64,000 nucleotides of DNA, taken from the NCBI GenBank assembly GCA_015478895.1, contig JADMKK010000057.1, forward strand, positions 163,973 through 227,972, written 5' to 3'. The notes under the pieces were generated by a model, which was given only the letters and a program-made list of their open reading frames with translations, ran no database searches and had not been told where the DNA came from. Below are positions 1-9,653 of this stretch, piece by piece. The DNA comes from Comamonas sp. GTDB taxonomy: Bacteria; Pseudomonadota; Gammaproteobacteria; Burkholderiales; Burkholderiaceae_C. The position numbers and the translations under genes were made by a program. Position 1 is the first letter of the stretch. Each line of letters starts with the position of its first letter.

Positions 1-1073
1 TCTTTCTTACCCTTAACAGAGTTCAGAACGGTGTCACCCTTGTTCAGAACGCCGGAGTAAACGCGCACGAAAGTCAGCTGACCCACAAACGGATCAGTCA
101 TCAGCTTGAACGCCAATGCAGAGAACTTCTCTTCGTCGTCAGCCTTACGTGTCAGCTTCTTTTCTTCGTCATCAGGATCAGTACCTGTAACGTCAGCAAT
201 ATCGGTAGGTGCTGGCAACAGGTCCAACACAGCATCCAACATGCGCTGCACACCCTTGTTCTTGAACGCAGTACCGCACAGCATTGGCTGAATTTCGGTA
301 GCGATAGTGCGCTGACGCAAAGCGGCGATGATTTCTTCTTCAGTCAAGTCACCTTCTTCCAGGTACTTATTCATCAGCTCTTCAGTGGCTTCAGCAGCAG
401 CTTCCACCATCTTTTCGCGCCATTCGTTCGCGACATCCACCAAGTTAGCAGGAATGTCACGGTATTCGAACTTCATACCCTGAGATGCGTCATCCCAGTA
501 GATGGCCTTCATCTTGATCAGATCAACCACGCCTTCGAAGTTGTCTTCAGCGCCGATTGGCACAACGATAGGCACAGGATTCGCATTCAAGCGAGTCTTC
601 ATGCCTTCAACAACCTTGAAGAAGTTAGCGCCAGTACGGTCCATCTTGTTCACAAAGGCCAAACGAGGAACTTTGTGCTTGTTGGCTTGACGCCATACAG
701 TTTCGGACTGGGGCTGAACGCCACCCACCGCGCAGTACACCATCACAGCGCCATCCAGCACGCGCATCGAGCGCTCAACTTCAATCGTGAAGTCCACGTG
801 ACCGGGGGTGTCAATAATGTTAATACGGTGCTCAGGGCGGGACAGATCCATACCCTTCCAGAAGCAGGTCACAGCAGACGAAGTAATCGTGATACCGCGC
901 TCTTGCTCTTGCTCCATCCAGTCAGTGGTCGCAGCGCCGTCGTGAACTTCGCCCAACTTATGGGTCACGCCTGTATAGAACAGGATACGTTCAGAAGTGG
1001 TGGTCTTACCTGCATCGATGTGTGCCGAAATACCGATATTGCGGTAACGGCTAATGGGGGTCTTGCGAGCCAT
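1..1073 (-). CDS. fusA: Elongation factor G, N-terminal part (cut by window start)
   Basis: Translational GTPase that drives ribosomal translocation and, with RRF, ribosome recycling. About 357 N-terminal residues are visible; the rest lies before base 1. The translation begins [20 protein letters not shown] and carries the G1 loop AHIDAGKT near residues 17-24, the G3 motif DTPGH at residue 88 and the G4 motif NKMD. These are diagnostic of EF-G. It is the last visible gene of the str operon, 151 bases after rpsG. The missing C-terminus is only the window edge, not damage. Confidence 0.97.
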   Translation of the reverse strand, partial: MARKTPISRYRNIGISAHIDAGKTTTSERILFYTGVTHKLGEVHDGAATTDWMEQEQERGITITSSAVTCFWKGMDLSRPEHRINIIDTPGHVDFTIEVERSMRVLDGAVMVYCAVGGVQPQSETVWRQANKHKVPRLAFVNKMDRTGANFFKVVEGMKTRLNANPVPIVVPIGAEDNFEGVVDLIKMKAIYWDDASQGMKFEYRDIPANLVDVANEWREKMVEAAAEATEELMNKYLEEGDLTEEEIIAALRQRTIATEIQPMLCGTAFKNKGVQRMLDAVLDLLPAPTDIADVTGTDPDDEEKKLTRKADDEEKFSALAFKLMTDPFVGQLTFVRVYSGVLNKGDTVLNSVKGKK

Positions 1074-1168
1074 GATTGATCCTTGATTGATCGGGGAGAG
1101 AGTCTGCGATCACCCTGCCTTGTGCGCCGGGGCCAGCAGTTCTATATGGGGGCGCCTGAAATCGAGAC

Positions 1169-1199
1169 AAGGCCGCAGGCAAGATTTGCGAGCGGCCTT
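1169..1199. other. Intercistronic hairpin between rpsG and fusA
   Basis: A perfect 8-bp inverted repeat (AAGGCCGC at 1169-1176 and GCGGCCTT at 1192-1199) with a 15-base loop lies in the rpsG-fusA gap. Read in the direction of the operon it has no U-run, so it looks more like an RNA stability or processing element than a terminator. Function is inference. Confidence 0.4.
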
Positions 1200-1224
1200 T
1201 CTGTTTCAGTCTGCTACAAGCAGA

Positions 1225-1698
1225 TTAGAAGCGGAAGTGGCTGAATGCCTTGTTGGCTTCGGCCATGCGGTGAACTTCGTCACGCTTCTTCATAGCGCCA
1301 CCACGGCCTTCTGTGGCTTCCATCATTTCGTTGGCCAGACGTTGGGCCATTGACTTTTCACCACGCTTGCGAGCGGCTTCCTTCAACCAGCGCATGGACA
1401 GAGCCAAACGACGGACAGGACGCACTTCAACAGGCACTTGGTAGTTAGCACCACCCACACGGCGGGACTTTACTTCCACCATGGGCTTGATGTTGTTGAT
1501 AGCTGTAACGAACACTTCCAAAGCATCTTTTTCAGGTTGCTTCTTGGCGATCAGTTCCAGAGCACCGTAAATAATGCGCTCTGCAACAGCCTTCTTGCCG
1601 CCTTCCATGATCACGTTCATGAATTTGGACAGCTCTACGTTGCCGAACTTAGGATCCGGCAGAATTTCACGTTTGGGGACTTCGCGACGACGTGGCAT
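1225..1698 (-). CDS. rpsG: 30S ribosomal protein S7
   Basis: Primary-binding protein of the 30S head that contacts the 3' domain of 16S rRNA. The 157 residues match the usual bacterial length (about 156) and start [20 protein letters not shown], the normal S7 N-terminus; the body has the VGGANYQVP motif. It sits between rpsL and fusA, as in the standard str operon. In E. coli S7 represses its own operon by binding the rpsL-rpsG junction; the 165-base gap here could serve that role, but I did not identify the structure. Confidence 0.98.
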   Translation of the reverse strand: MPRRREVPKREILPDPKFGNVELSKFMNVIMEGGKKAVAERIIYGALELIAKKQPEKDALEVFVTAINNIKPMVEVKSRRVGGANYQVPVEVRPVRRLALSMRWLKEAARKRGEKSMAQRLANEMMEATEGRGGAMKKRDEVHRMAEANKAFSHFRF

Positions 1699-1863
1699 TT
1701 TTTACCTCTATCTTTGCTTCAGTTGGTGACTTTTCAGGCACCGCGAGAACTCATCAAAGAGCCTCACTTACTCGACCCACGCAAAACATTTGCGCTTCGG
1801 GTCACTACGTTTGACCGCGCCAGTCAGGCGAATCAAACACCGATTGTTTTTCAAAACCAGGGC

Positions 1864-2241
1864 TTACTTAGCCTTAGGCTTCTTAGCACCGTACTTCGAA
1901 CGGGACTGCTTACGGTCCTTGACGCCTTGCAGGTCAAGCGAACCGCGCACGATGTGGTAACGCACACCTGGCAAGTCCTTTACACGACCGCCGCGCACCA
2001 GCACAACGCTGTGCTCTTGCAGGTTGTGGCCTTCACCGCCGATGTACGAAATAACTTCGAAACCGTTGGTCAGACGAACCTTAGCCACCTTACGCAAAGC
2101 CGAGTTAGGCTTCTTAGGTGTCGTGGTGTACACACGGGTACACACGCCACGGCGCTGGGGGCAGTTTTCCATAGCAGGGCTCTTGGATTTAACAACTTCT
2201 ACCGTGCGGCCCTGACGCACGAGTTGGTTAATGGTTGGCAT
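1864..2241 (-). CDS. rpsL: 30S ribosomal protein S12
   Basis: Decoding-centre ribosomal protein. The start at 2241 gives 125 residues beginning [12 protein letters not shown], the universal S12 start; an in-frame extension to 2334 exists but lacks family support and would run into the promoter. The [13 protein letters not shown] and [13 protein letters not shown] segments keep the lysines whose substitution gives streptomycin resistance, so this allele looks streptomycin-sensitive. It is the first gene of the str operon, and a good sigma-70 promoter lies about 65 bases upstream. Confidence 0.98.
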   Translation of the reverse strand: MPTINQLVRQGRTVEVVKSKSPAMENCPQRRGVCTRVYTTTPKKPNSALRKVAKVRLTNGFEVISYIGGEGHNLQEHSVVLVRGGRVKDLPGVRYHIVRGSLDLQGVKDRKQSRSKYGAKKPKAK

Positions 2242-2305
2242 ATATACGTCCCTAAACGTAAAAAACGAAAACGTGAAACCCTTCGGAGATTCCGAAAAGC
2301 CCTCG

Positions 2306-2334
2306 ACTGTACCAGCTTGCGCCTTCAAGAGCAA
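2306..2334 (-). promoter_or_regulatory. Predicted sigma-70 promoter of the str operon
   Basis: On the minus strand TTGCTC (-35, 2329-2334) and TACAGT (-10, 2306-2311) are separated by exactly 17 bases and precede rpsL by about 65 bases. Each hexamer matches the consensus at four of six positions. A small hairpin (TTCGGA-gat-TCCGAA, 2282-2296) follows in the leader. Placement is inferred from sequence only. Confidence 0.6.
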
Positions 2335-2394
2335 GTGGTATGCGATTAAATGGCTGCGAACTCAAGGACTTGGGTTTGCAGCGGCCTGGATGCG

Positions 2395-3564
2395 TTAGCG
2401 AATCCAAAGACGAATGGAGTCCCACAGGCGGCGGAAGAAGCCGCCTTCTGGCACAGCCTCCAAGGCGACGACTGGCAGTTCAGCAGCCACTTGGTCGCCG
2501 ACCAAAACTTTCAAAGTCCCTACTTGCTGGCCTTTGGCGATGGGCGCCATCAACGGATCGGTACGCACCAGTTGCGTGGTGACCTTGCCTGCGCTGCCAG
2601 AAGGCACCGTAACCACCGTGGAGGCTTCGCGACCGACCTTGATGGTGCTTTGCGAGCCCTTCCAGATTTGCGCTTCTTCCATGGGCTGGGCGGCATCAAA
2701 CAACTTGACCGCGTCATAAGCGGTATAGCCCCAGTTGAGCAACTTTTGACTTTCGTTGGCGCGCGCATTATCGCTGGAGGCGCCCAGCAAAATGGACAGC
2801 AGGCGGCGACCGCCGACATTGGGCATTTCGCGGTTGGCAGTCGATACCAGGCAATAACCAGCGGCATTGGTGTGGCCGGTTTTCAGGCCATCCACCGAAG
2901 GATCGCGGAACAGCAAGGTGTTGCGGTTGCGGCCATTGGCTGCAGGCGTTCCAGGGTAACGGTACTCCTTGGTGGAGTAGTAATGCATGTGCTGCGGGAA
3001 ATCGTGCATCAAGCGCATCGACAAAATCGACAGGTCACGCGCCGTGGTCAAGTGGCCGGGAACGGTCAGACCTTCAGGGTTCTTGTAGACCGTGCCGGTC
3101 ATGCCCAGCGCTTTGGCCTGCTCATTCATGAGGCGCACGAAGTTCTCAGCTGTACCGCCCACACCCTCTGCCAGCGCCATCGTGGCATCGTTGCCAGACT
3201 GCACGATCATGCCCTTGATGAGGTCTTCGACGGGCACTTGCATCTTGGGGTCGATGAACATGCGCGAACCCGGCATCTTCCACGCCTGCTCGCTGACCGG
3301 CAGGCGCTGATCCAGGGTGATTTTCTTGGTGCGCAAGGCATCAAATACCAGGTACCCCGTCATCAGCTTAGTCAGCGATGCAGGCTCCACAGGCGCGTCG
3401 ATGTCCTTGGAGGCCAGCACCTGGTTGGCGGTCACATCGACCAGCATATAAGTGTGCGCCGCAATTTCTGGCGGCTGCAGCGGAGCAATTTGCGCCGACG
3501 CCCACAAGGGCGCCAGCGCAGCGGTCAATGCCAAAGTGCGCAAGGACGAAAGGAAAGGCTTCAT
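2395..3564 (-). CDS. dacA: D-alanyl-D-alanine carboxypeptidase (PBP5/6 family)
   Basis: Periplasmic serine DD-carboxypeptidase that trims the terminal D-Ala from peptidoglycan pentapeptides. A signal peptide ends near ASA at residues 22-24. The three penicillin-binding motifs are in order: SLTK (63-66), SGN (123-125) and KTG (228-230). The last 14 residues, rich in Arg, Trp and hydrophobics, fit the amphipathic membrane-anchoring helix of PBP5-type enzymes. The ATG at 3564 (MKPFLSS) was preferred over a TTG two codons earlier. Length (389) is normal. Confidence 0.95.
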   Translation of the reverse strand: MKPFLSSLRTLALTAALAPLWASAQIAPLQPPEIAAHTYMLVDVTANQVLASKDIDAPVEPASLTKLMTGYLVFDALRTKKITLDQRLPVSEQAWKMPGSRMFIDPKMQVPVEDLIKGMIVQSGNDATMALAEGVGGTAENFVRLMNEQAKALGMTGTVYKNPEGLTVPGHLTTARDLSILSMRLMHDFPQHMHYYSTKEYRYPGTPAANGRNRNTLLFRDPSVDGLKTGHTNAAGYCLVSTANREMPNVGGRRLLSILLGASSDNARANESQKLLNWGYTAYDAVKLFDAAQPMEEAQIWKGSQSTIKVGREASTVVTVPSGSAGKVTTQLVRTDPLMAPIAKGQQVGTLKVLVGDQVAAELPVVALEAVPEGGFFRRLWDSIRLWIR

Positions 3565-3608
3565 GAACAACTTCTGGTTTATCTAGAGAAAGGAGCGAGG
3601 TGGCTGCT

Positions 3609-4241
3609 TTAGCCGTGGATGACCGACAGATGGCGTGTCACCAGCCCTTTAAGCAAGGGCAATTGTCCGTGGAAGAAATGACCTCCATCGGGAACAACTG
3701 TTACGGGCAGTATCTGTGGGCGCGCCCAGTCCATCACAGACTGCAAAGGCACGGTGTCGTCTTTCTCCCCGTGCAGCACCAAAGTGCGTTCGTGCGCGGC
3801 GGCAGGAATACTTGCCGGTTCGAAGCGACTGGCGGCCGTGCCCACCAGCACGGCTTTTTCAATGCGGCCTTGCTCCCACAGGGCTGCAAGCGCGTGGGTG
3901 GTCACAAAGGCACCAAAGGAAAATCCTGCCAGTGCCAACGCGCCCTGCGGTGCCACCTGGCGAACGACTTCCAGCAAGTCCTGCGCCTCGCCCTGGCCGG
4001 CATCATGCACACCTTCGCTGGCACCAACGCCCCGAAAGTTAAACCGCACAGCCTCCCAGCCCGATTGCACAAATGCGCGCGCCAAGGTTTGTACGACTTT
4101 GTTGTCCATGGTGCCACCAAACAGCGGGTGGGGATGGGCGATCACCGCCACCCCTTTGGGCGTGCCTGCGGGACGGTCACGCAAGGCTTCGACAACCCCT
4201 GCAAGACCCGTGAGGGTGAATCGTTCAGTGTGAGCGTTCAA
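3609..4241 (-). CDS. Alpha/beta hydrolase, small dienelactone-hydrolase-like type
   Basis: Cytoplasmic hydrolase of unknown substrate. The 210-residue protein has the HPHPLFGG oxyanion-region motif near residues 36-43, the nucleophile elbow GFSFG (Ser108), an acidic residue in GEKDD (161-162) and a late His in GGHFF (188), the expected triad. The likely start is TTG at 4241, because AGGTGG lies 8 bases upstream and an in-frame stop lies just beyond. It follows the ferredoxin gene on the same strand, separated by a short palindromic repeat. The substrate cannot be told from sequence. Confidence 0.85.
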   Translation of the reverse strand: MNAHTERFTLTGLAGVVEALRDRPAGTPKGVAVIAHPHPLFGGTMDNKVVQTLARAFVQSGWEAVRFNFRGVGASEGVHDAGQGEAQDLLEVVRQVAPQGALALAGFSFGAFVTTHALAALWEQGRIEKAVLVGTAASRFEPASIPAAAHERTLVLHGEKDDTVPLQSVMDWARPQILPVTVVPDGGHFFHGQLPLLKGLVTRHLSVIHG

Positions 4242-4258
4242 TGGAAACCACCTAATTC

Positions 4259-4298
4259 ATAGCTACACGCCCTTGATACATAAGGGCTAGAGGCCAAA
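4259..4298. repeat. Short dispersed palindromic repeat, copy a
   Basis: Core GCCCTTG-atacat-AAGGGC followed by TAGAGGCC. It is one of seven related elements in this window with the pattern AGC..GCCCTTN-loop-AAGGGCTAG.GCC. It lies between the hydrolase and ferredoxin genes. Confidence 0.6.
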
Positions 4299-4328
4299 AA
4301 CACTTGCAATGCAGCGTCAGAGTCGGAT

Positions 4329-4682
4329 TTAACGGCCAAGTTCCGGCGGAACCAGCAAGCGCTCCACAATCTGCCCGTTTTTCAAGTGGGACTCGACAAT
4401 TTCATCAATATCACTGTTGTCCACAAAGGTGTACCAGGTGCCTTCCGGGTACACCACGGCCACCGGGCCTGCCGCACACCGATCCAGACAGCCCGCCTTG
4501 TTCACGCGCACTTGCCCCTTTCCTGCGAGACCTGCTTCTTTGACGATGCGCTTGCAGTGGTCAAAGCCGACTTTGGCGCCATGCAGGGCGCAGCAATCTT
4601 CGCCATTGGGGCGTTCATTGAGGCAGAAAAAAATATGGCGGTTGTAATAGCCGTCACTGCGGTTGTTTTGCTCTTGAGTCAT
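4329..4682 (-). CDS. Thioredoxin-like [2Fe-2S] ferredoxin
   Basis: Small electron-transfer protein of the Aquifex Fd4/NuoE-like class. The start at 4682 gives 117 residues (MTQEQNNRSDGYYNRHIFFC); a longer frame upstream only overlaps the VanZ-like gene. The four cluster cysteines are probably C20, C30 (or C29), C65 and C69, the last pair in GCLDRCAAGP, the usual signature. It starts 11 bases after the VanZ-like gene, so the two are likely cotranscribed. The redox partner is unknown. Confidence 0.88.
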   Translation of the reverse strand: MTQEQNNRSDGYYNRHIFFCLNERPNGEDCCALHGAKVGFDHCKRIVKEAGLAGKGQVRVNKAGCLDRCAAGPVAVVYPEGTWYTFVDNSDIDEIVESHLKNGQIVERLLVPPELGR

Positions 4683-4693
4683 GGTTTTCCATT

Positions 4694-5791
4694 CTAGGAT
4701 TCGCGCTGTCGCTGAGAAAGCCGCAACGCCACATACGCTAGCACCCCATAAGGCCAGAGCCAGCCCAGCCATTGGCCCAGACCGTAAAACCGCATAAAGC
4801 GGCCCTGTTCCCAGGTTTGCAGCGTTTGCGCAAAATATGCGCTGGTCGGCGCTTGATTGAGCCAGTTGAGTTGCCACATCAGCACCAGCAGCAGCAGTAC
4901 AGAACACCAGCGCCGCGGCGCCGCCAGCAAGCACAGCGCACTGAGCACCGCGCCCATCACGCCAACTTGGGTGGGCAGTGTGAGCCAGGCCCACGCATGC
5001 TCAGGCCCATAGGCCATGGCCGAAGACAGACAGGTTGCCGCAACGCCCGCCAACAGCGCCAAAACCAAAAAGATGATGCGCCGCCGCACGTGGCCAATCA
5101 GCAGATAGCCCAGCAACACCGGCGCCAGCAGGCCGAGGAGCACACACAGCACTTCTGCACTGGGCGAAAGCACTTCCAAAGGGCGCTCGCGCAAGGGAAG
5201 CCATGTCATGAACGGCGTTCCCTCCAGCCAGGCATCCAGCGTGGTATCGAGCCGCTCCAGCACTTGGCCCAGACCAAAAGGCAAAGCCGCAGGAAACAGC
5301 AGCGCCACAGGCCAGACCGCCAGCAACACCAGGCCGCCTTGCGGCTGCGCACCAAACCAGCGCTCCCGAAAAACACTCCAGCGCTCCAGCCAGCCCAGCC
5401 ACTCCAACGCCCCCGCCACCATCGCGCCAATCAGCACGCCTGCTGCGTTGAGCACAAAGTCCATATTCGACGGCACACGGCGGGGCAGGTAAATCTGTAG
5501 CAACTCCATGCACAGCGACAAGAGCGCGCCTGCCAGCACGGCCAGCGGCAGGGCGGCCCAGCGCAAGCCACTGCGCAAAACACCCAGCGCCAGCAAAAAA
5601 CCCAGGGGCACGTAGCCAATGATGTTGGTATTGACGTCAAACCACGTCCAATAAGGCGGTGGCAACGGCGCCGTCACAAACACCCAGGGCGAGATGCCCT
5701 GCACCCGCCAGCCCTCAAACGGGAACAGGCTGGCAAAGACAATCAGCACGCAATACAGCAGGGCGAGCGGCCATGCCGAGGTTTTAAACAC
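4694..5791 (-). CDS. VanZ-like membrane protein
   Basis: Polytopic inner-membrane protein with about 8-9 hydrophobic segments. The N-terminal third has the VanZ-family features: a first helix ending in LFPFEGWR, then a DVNTNIIGYVPLGF motif near residues 50-65 and an LQIYLPRRVPSNMDF segment. The C-terminal half is extra membrane sequence. The start is GTG at 5791, with AAAGGGG about 7 bases upstream. VanZ-family biochemistry is poorly defined, and the name does not imply glycopeptide resistance here. Confidence 0.8.
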   Translation of the reverse strand: MFKTSAWPLALLYCVLIVFASLFPFEGWRVQGISPWVFVTAPLPPPYWTWFDVNTNIIGYVPLGFLLALGVLRSGLRWAALPLAVLAGALLSLCMELLQIYLPRRVPSNMDFVLNAAGVLIGAMVAGALEWLGWLERWSVFRERWFGAQPQGGLVLLAVWPVALLFPAALPFGLGQVLERLDTTLDAWLEGTPFMTWLPLRERPLEVLSPSAEVLCVLLGLLAPVLLGYLLIGHVRRRIIFLVLALLAGVAATCLSSAMAYGPEHAWAWLTLPTQVGVMGAVLSALCLLAAPRRWCSVLLLLVLMWQLNWLNQAPTSAYFAQTLQTWEQGRFMRFYGLGQWLGWLWPYGVLAYVALRLSQRQRES

Positions 5792-5820
5792 AAACGCCCC
5801 TTTCGCCTGGGCTTAGCGAT

Positions 5821-6237
5821 TTAGAACGGTTTCACCACGACGAGGATGACGATCCCCATCAGCAAGAACACGGGTGCCTCGTTGTACCAGCGGAACCAAC
5901 GGTGGCTGCGCTGGCAGCTGTTGTCTTCCAGATTGCGCAGCAGCACGCTGCAGCTGTAGTGGTAGCCCACCACCGCGAGCACCAAGGCCAGCTTGGCATG
6001 CAGCCAGCCACCGGCAAAGCCCTGGCCCATCCACAACCACAGGCCCAGCGCGATAGCGGGTACGGCCAGGATGGTGGCAAAGCGCAATAAGCGGCGCGAC
6101 ATGCCGATCAGACGCTCACGCTCGGCCACCGAGCCCGGCGCCACCATGGCCAGGTTCACAAAGATCCGCGGCAAATAGAAAAGGCCCGCAAACCAGCTGG
6201 TCACGAAGATGATATGAAAAGCTTTAACCCACAACAT
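5821..6237 (-). CDS. hemJ: Protoporphyrinogen IX oxidase HemJ (CopD/UPF0093 type)
   Basis: Inner-membrane enzyme that oxidises protoporphyrinogen IX to protoporphyrin IX, the penultimate step of heme synthesis. The 138-residue protein starts MLWVKAFHIIFVTSWFAGLF, the HemJ signature with its conserved early histidine (residue 8), and has four predicted membrane helices including LHAKLALVL and HRWFRWYNEAPV. A GTG two codons upstream (6243) is an alternative start. It lies opposite hemB, another heme-synthesis gene, with an sRNA between them. Confidence 0.9.
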   Translation of the reverse strand: MLWVKAFHIIFVTSWFAGLFYLPRIFVNLAMVAPGSVAERERLIGMSRRLLRFATILAVPAIALGLWLWMGQGFAGGWLHAKLALVLAVVGYHYSCSVLLRNLEDNSCQRSHRWFRWYNEAPVFLLMGIVILVVVKPF

Positions 6238-6267
6238 GGTCACAGTGTAAGCCGCTGTGTCTGCGGC

Positions 6268-6360
6268 AAAAAAAAGCCCGGCAATTGCCGGGCTGGTAAA
6301 TCCCTCTGGAACGAGGCCTGCTCAGGGAGGTGAAGCAGGGAAAGCAGCAAGCCGCTTTCG
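6268..6360 (-). ncRNA. Anti-hemB-type small RNA
   Basis: A compact minus-strand RNA between hemJ and hemB. An extended -10 (TGCTAGATT, minus strand, about 6367-6375) predicts a 5' end near 6360. The RNA then has a GC-rich stem (AAAGC..GCTTT), a second stem CCUGCU/AGCAGG (6317-6339) with an 11-base loop UCACCUCCCUG, and a rho-independent terminator (AGCCCGGC-AATT-GCCGGGCT, 6275-6294) ending in eight U. The layout of two stem-loops plus terminator, upstream of hemB on the opposite strand, matches the published anti-hemB RNA motif of Betaproteobacteria, whose function is unknown to me. The exact 5' end is inferred. Confidence 0.75.
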
Positions 6361-6373
6361 GGGGCCAATCTAG

Positions 6374-7489
<1,116 letters not shown>

Positions 7490-7503
7490 CGCCTGCGCAT
7501 GCC

Positions 7504-7525
7504 AAGCCGCCGCAAGGCGGCTTTT
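7504..7525 (+). terminator. Rho-independent terminator after hemB
   Basis: AAGCCGCC-gcaa-GGCGGCTT stem followed by a T run, 15 bases after the hemB stop codon. Confidence 0.85.
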
Positions 7526-7535
7526 AAATTTTGAG

Positions 7536-7575
7536 AGCTGCCAGCCCTTACCCATCAAGGGCTAGCGGCCATTTT
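7536..7575. repeat. Short dispersed palindromic repeat, copy b
   Basis: AGCTGCCAGCCCTT, a 6-base spacer, then AAGGGCTAGCGGCC. Same family as the copies at 4259 and 55468. It lies between the hemB terminator and the CorA-like gene. Confidence 0.65.
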
Positions 7576-7587
7576 GACCATGCAACC

Positions 7588-8697
7588 ATGCGCCTGCTGC
7601 TGATTGAGCCCAACACCAAACACATCCAGGATTTAGGCCTCTGGCCTGCAGCAGATGCTGCGCCCTTAGCCGCACTCACGGCTGGTGGGTTTTACTGGCT
7701 CTCGTGCGAACGCAGCGAGCTGGAAGTGCAGTTGCCCGCTGTGCAGGCCCTGCTGCTGTCGCTGTGCGGCACACCGCTGGTGGATCTGCACATTTCAGAC
7801 TTGCTCAACGCGCACATCCCCTCCAACTTCGACTACACCTCGGACTATGACATCGTGGTGTTTCGCCGGCTGGATTTGCCCGCCGGCACCTCAACTACCA
7901 CCACCTTGAAGGCCGTGGACACCGCGCCTGTGGGCTATGCCGTGTTCGACAACTTGCTGCTCAGCGTGCACACCGCTGAATGCCCGGTGCGCGACAGCAG
8001 CCTGCAGCGCCTGCTCCAACCAACCATCACCCCGGAAAAGCGCGCCATGGCAAGCCGCTTGCCGCCGAGCAGCGCCGATTTGATGCTGCGCCAGATCAAC
8101 CAGATGGTGGACGGCTATCTGAACCTGCGCCGCGACATGGCCAAGCATATTGACCTGTGGCAGATGCAATTGCTCAACCCCAGATCTCTTTTTAGCGACT
8201 GGGGCAAGGTACTGCAGGCGCGGCTGGCACTGCACCAGCTCGATGAAATCTGTGAAGACCAGCGCGGGGCCATTCAAGACTGGATTGATGCCCTGCAAAC
8301 CTGGCAGGACGAGCACAGCAGCAAAGCCGAGCACCGCGCGCTGGAGCTGCTGCGCGTGCGCTCGCGCGACGTGCTCGAGCACATTGAGCGCGTGATCCAC
8401 CATGTACACCGCATGGAGCAAAGCGCCGAAGCTGCGGTGCAGATGCACTTTTCGGCGCAAAGCAATCGCGCCAACGACATCATGCGCACGCTCACCACGC
8501 TGACCGCCATTTTCTTGCCGCTGAACCTGATTGCCGCCGTGTTTGGTATGAACTTCGATGTGCTGCCGCTGGTACACGCCGAAGACGGCTTCTGGTGGGC
8601 CATGGGTGCCATGGCGCTGATTGGCATGGCGCTGTTGGTGTTTTTCTGGCGCCGGCGCTATATCGAAAAAGCCAGTCTGCTGGGAGAAGATTCCTAA
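7588..8697 (+). CDS. CorA-like divalent cation transporter
   Basis: Inner-membrane magnesium/metal transporter of the CorA/MIT superfamily, 369 residues. A long cytoplasmic helical domain is followed by two C-terminal membrane helices; the family GMN motif is present as VFGMNFD at the end of the first helix, and the protein ends in a basic tail. The start at 7588 (MRLLLIEP) has no good Shine-Dalgarno; an upstream extension to 7531 has no family support. The stop codon abuts a long palindromic repeat. Which metal it moves is not visible. Confidence 0.85.
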   Translation: MRLLLIEPNTKHIQDLGLWPAADAAPLAALTAGGFYWLSCERSELEVQLPAVQALLLSLCGTPLVDLHISDLLNAHIPSNFDYTSDYDIVVFRRLDLPAGTSTTTTLKAVDTAPVGYAVFDNLLLSVHTAECPVRDSSLQRLLQPTITPEKRAMASRLPPSSADLMLRQINQMVDGYLNLRRDMAKHIDLWQMQLLNPRSLFSDWGKVLQARLALHQLDEICEDQRGAIQDWIDALQTWQDEHSSKAEHRALELLRVRSRDVLEHIERVIHHVHRMEQSAEAAVQMHFSAQSNRANDIMRTLTTLTAIFLPLNLIAAVFGMNFDVLPLVHAEDGFWWAMGAMALIGMALLVFFWRRRYIEKASLLGEDS

Positions 8698-8788
8698 AAA
8701 AGAGAGCGTCTTGCCCTTGATTTGACTGGTTTTCAACACCTATTTATATTGAAATCCAGTCAACACTAGGGCCAGCAGCTCACTTTTT
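8696..8788. repeat. Long palindromic (MITE/REP-like) repeat, copy 1
   Basis: About 93 bases with ends AAAAAAGAGAGC and GCTCACTTTTT, an inverted pair, and an internal inverted pair TTTGACTGG/CCAGTCAA. It begins inside the corA-like stop codon and lies between two convergent genes, where it may also act as a bidirectional terminator. Four relatives lie at 17679, 21516, 29455 and 52791. Confidence 0.7.
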
Positions 8789-8791
8789 CAA

Positions 8792-9496
8792 TCAATCCGT
8801 GGACGCACCCTGCAAATGCTGGTCAAAAAACGCCAGCGTGCGGTCTTTGGCTTGAATCGCACTGGCCTGGTCAAAACTGGCGCGCTGGTCGCAGTTAAAG
8901 CCGTGGTCAGCTTCGTACAAATGCATCTGCACACCTGGCTGTGCCTGGCTGAAGGCCAGTACATCCGGCACGGGAATCCAGGCATCCTCGCGCCCGAAAT
9001 GCGCCAGCACGGGGCAGCGTGGCTGGCGTCCTGCCTCCAGCGCCGTGGTCATGCCGCCGCCGTAATAGCACACTGCGGCAGACAGCTCGGTCACGCGCTC
9101 AGCAGCGCGCCACGTCAGCAAGCCGCCCCAGCAAAACCCCACCATCCCCACGCGCTGCCCACTGTCTTGCTGCAGCCACTGTGCCGCAGCGCGAAGGTCT
9201 TGCAGCACGCCTTCACCGGGCAACGCTTCGGCGGCAGCTTTCAAATCTTTGCCTTGGGCCATGCTTTCGGTGTCGTACCCCAGCTCTACGCCGGGGCGCA
9301 ACCGCGCAAACAAATCGGGTGCCAGCGCCAGAAAACCCCGTGCGGCAAAACGTTCTGTGACAGCACGAATGTGGGCGTTGACCCCAAAAATCTCCTGCGC
9401 CACCACCACCGCGCCGCGCACCGGCCCCTGCGGCCGCGCCAGCCACGCAGTCAGTTCGATACCGTCTTGTGCCTGTAAATGAATCACACTGCCCAT
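8792..9496 (-). CDS. Dienelactone hydrolase family protein
   Basis: Alpha/beta hydrolase with a cysteine nucleophile. Starting at 9496 (AAGGAGACGG just upstream) the protein has 234 residues, the family's usual length. The catalytic triad is C122 in GFCWGG, D171 in GREDAW and H198 in ADHGF. Carboxymethylenebutenolidase activity in aromatic degradation is the founding function of the family, but no aromatic-degradation genes are adjacent, so the physiological substrate is uncertain. Confidence 0.9.
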   Translation of the reverse strand: MGSVIHLQAQDGIELTAWLARPQGPVRGAVVVAQEIFGVNAHIRAVTERFAARGFLALAPDLFARLRPGVELGYDTESMAQGKDLKAAAEALPGEGVLQDLRAAAQWLQQDSGQRVGMVGFCWGGLLTWRAAERVTELSAAVCYYGGGMTTALEAGRQPRCPVLAHFGREDAWIPVPDVLAFSQAQPGVQMHLYEADHGFNCDQRASFDQASAIQAKDRTLAFFDQHLQGASTD

Positions 9497-9653
9497 ACTG
9501 CCGTCTCCTTGATTGCTTGTTCTTCGGGGTCGTGCATCATGCATGAATGCGGATGACCTACACCGGGATCGCTGCGATGTCGGCCACACTGGCCTGTGCA
9601 AGCAATCTGCGTTCCACTTAAGCCCTTTTTTGCCACTGTCTACCCATTGCACC

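Noticed and set aside
2242..2334. An N-terminal extension of rpsL
   Set aside because: S12 universally begins MPTINQL; the extension would include the promoter -10 and the leader hairpin.
2350..3612. A 420-codon plus-strand open frame across the carboxypeptidase gene
   Set aside because: Antisense shadow of a gene with all three penicillin-binding motifs.
4694..5791. Glycopeptide resistance from the VanZ-like gene
   Set aside because: There is no vanHAX cluster; VanZ-like domains are widespread in bacteria without any resistance role.
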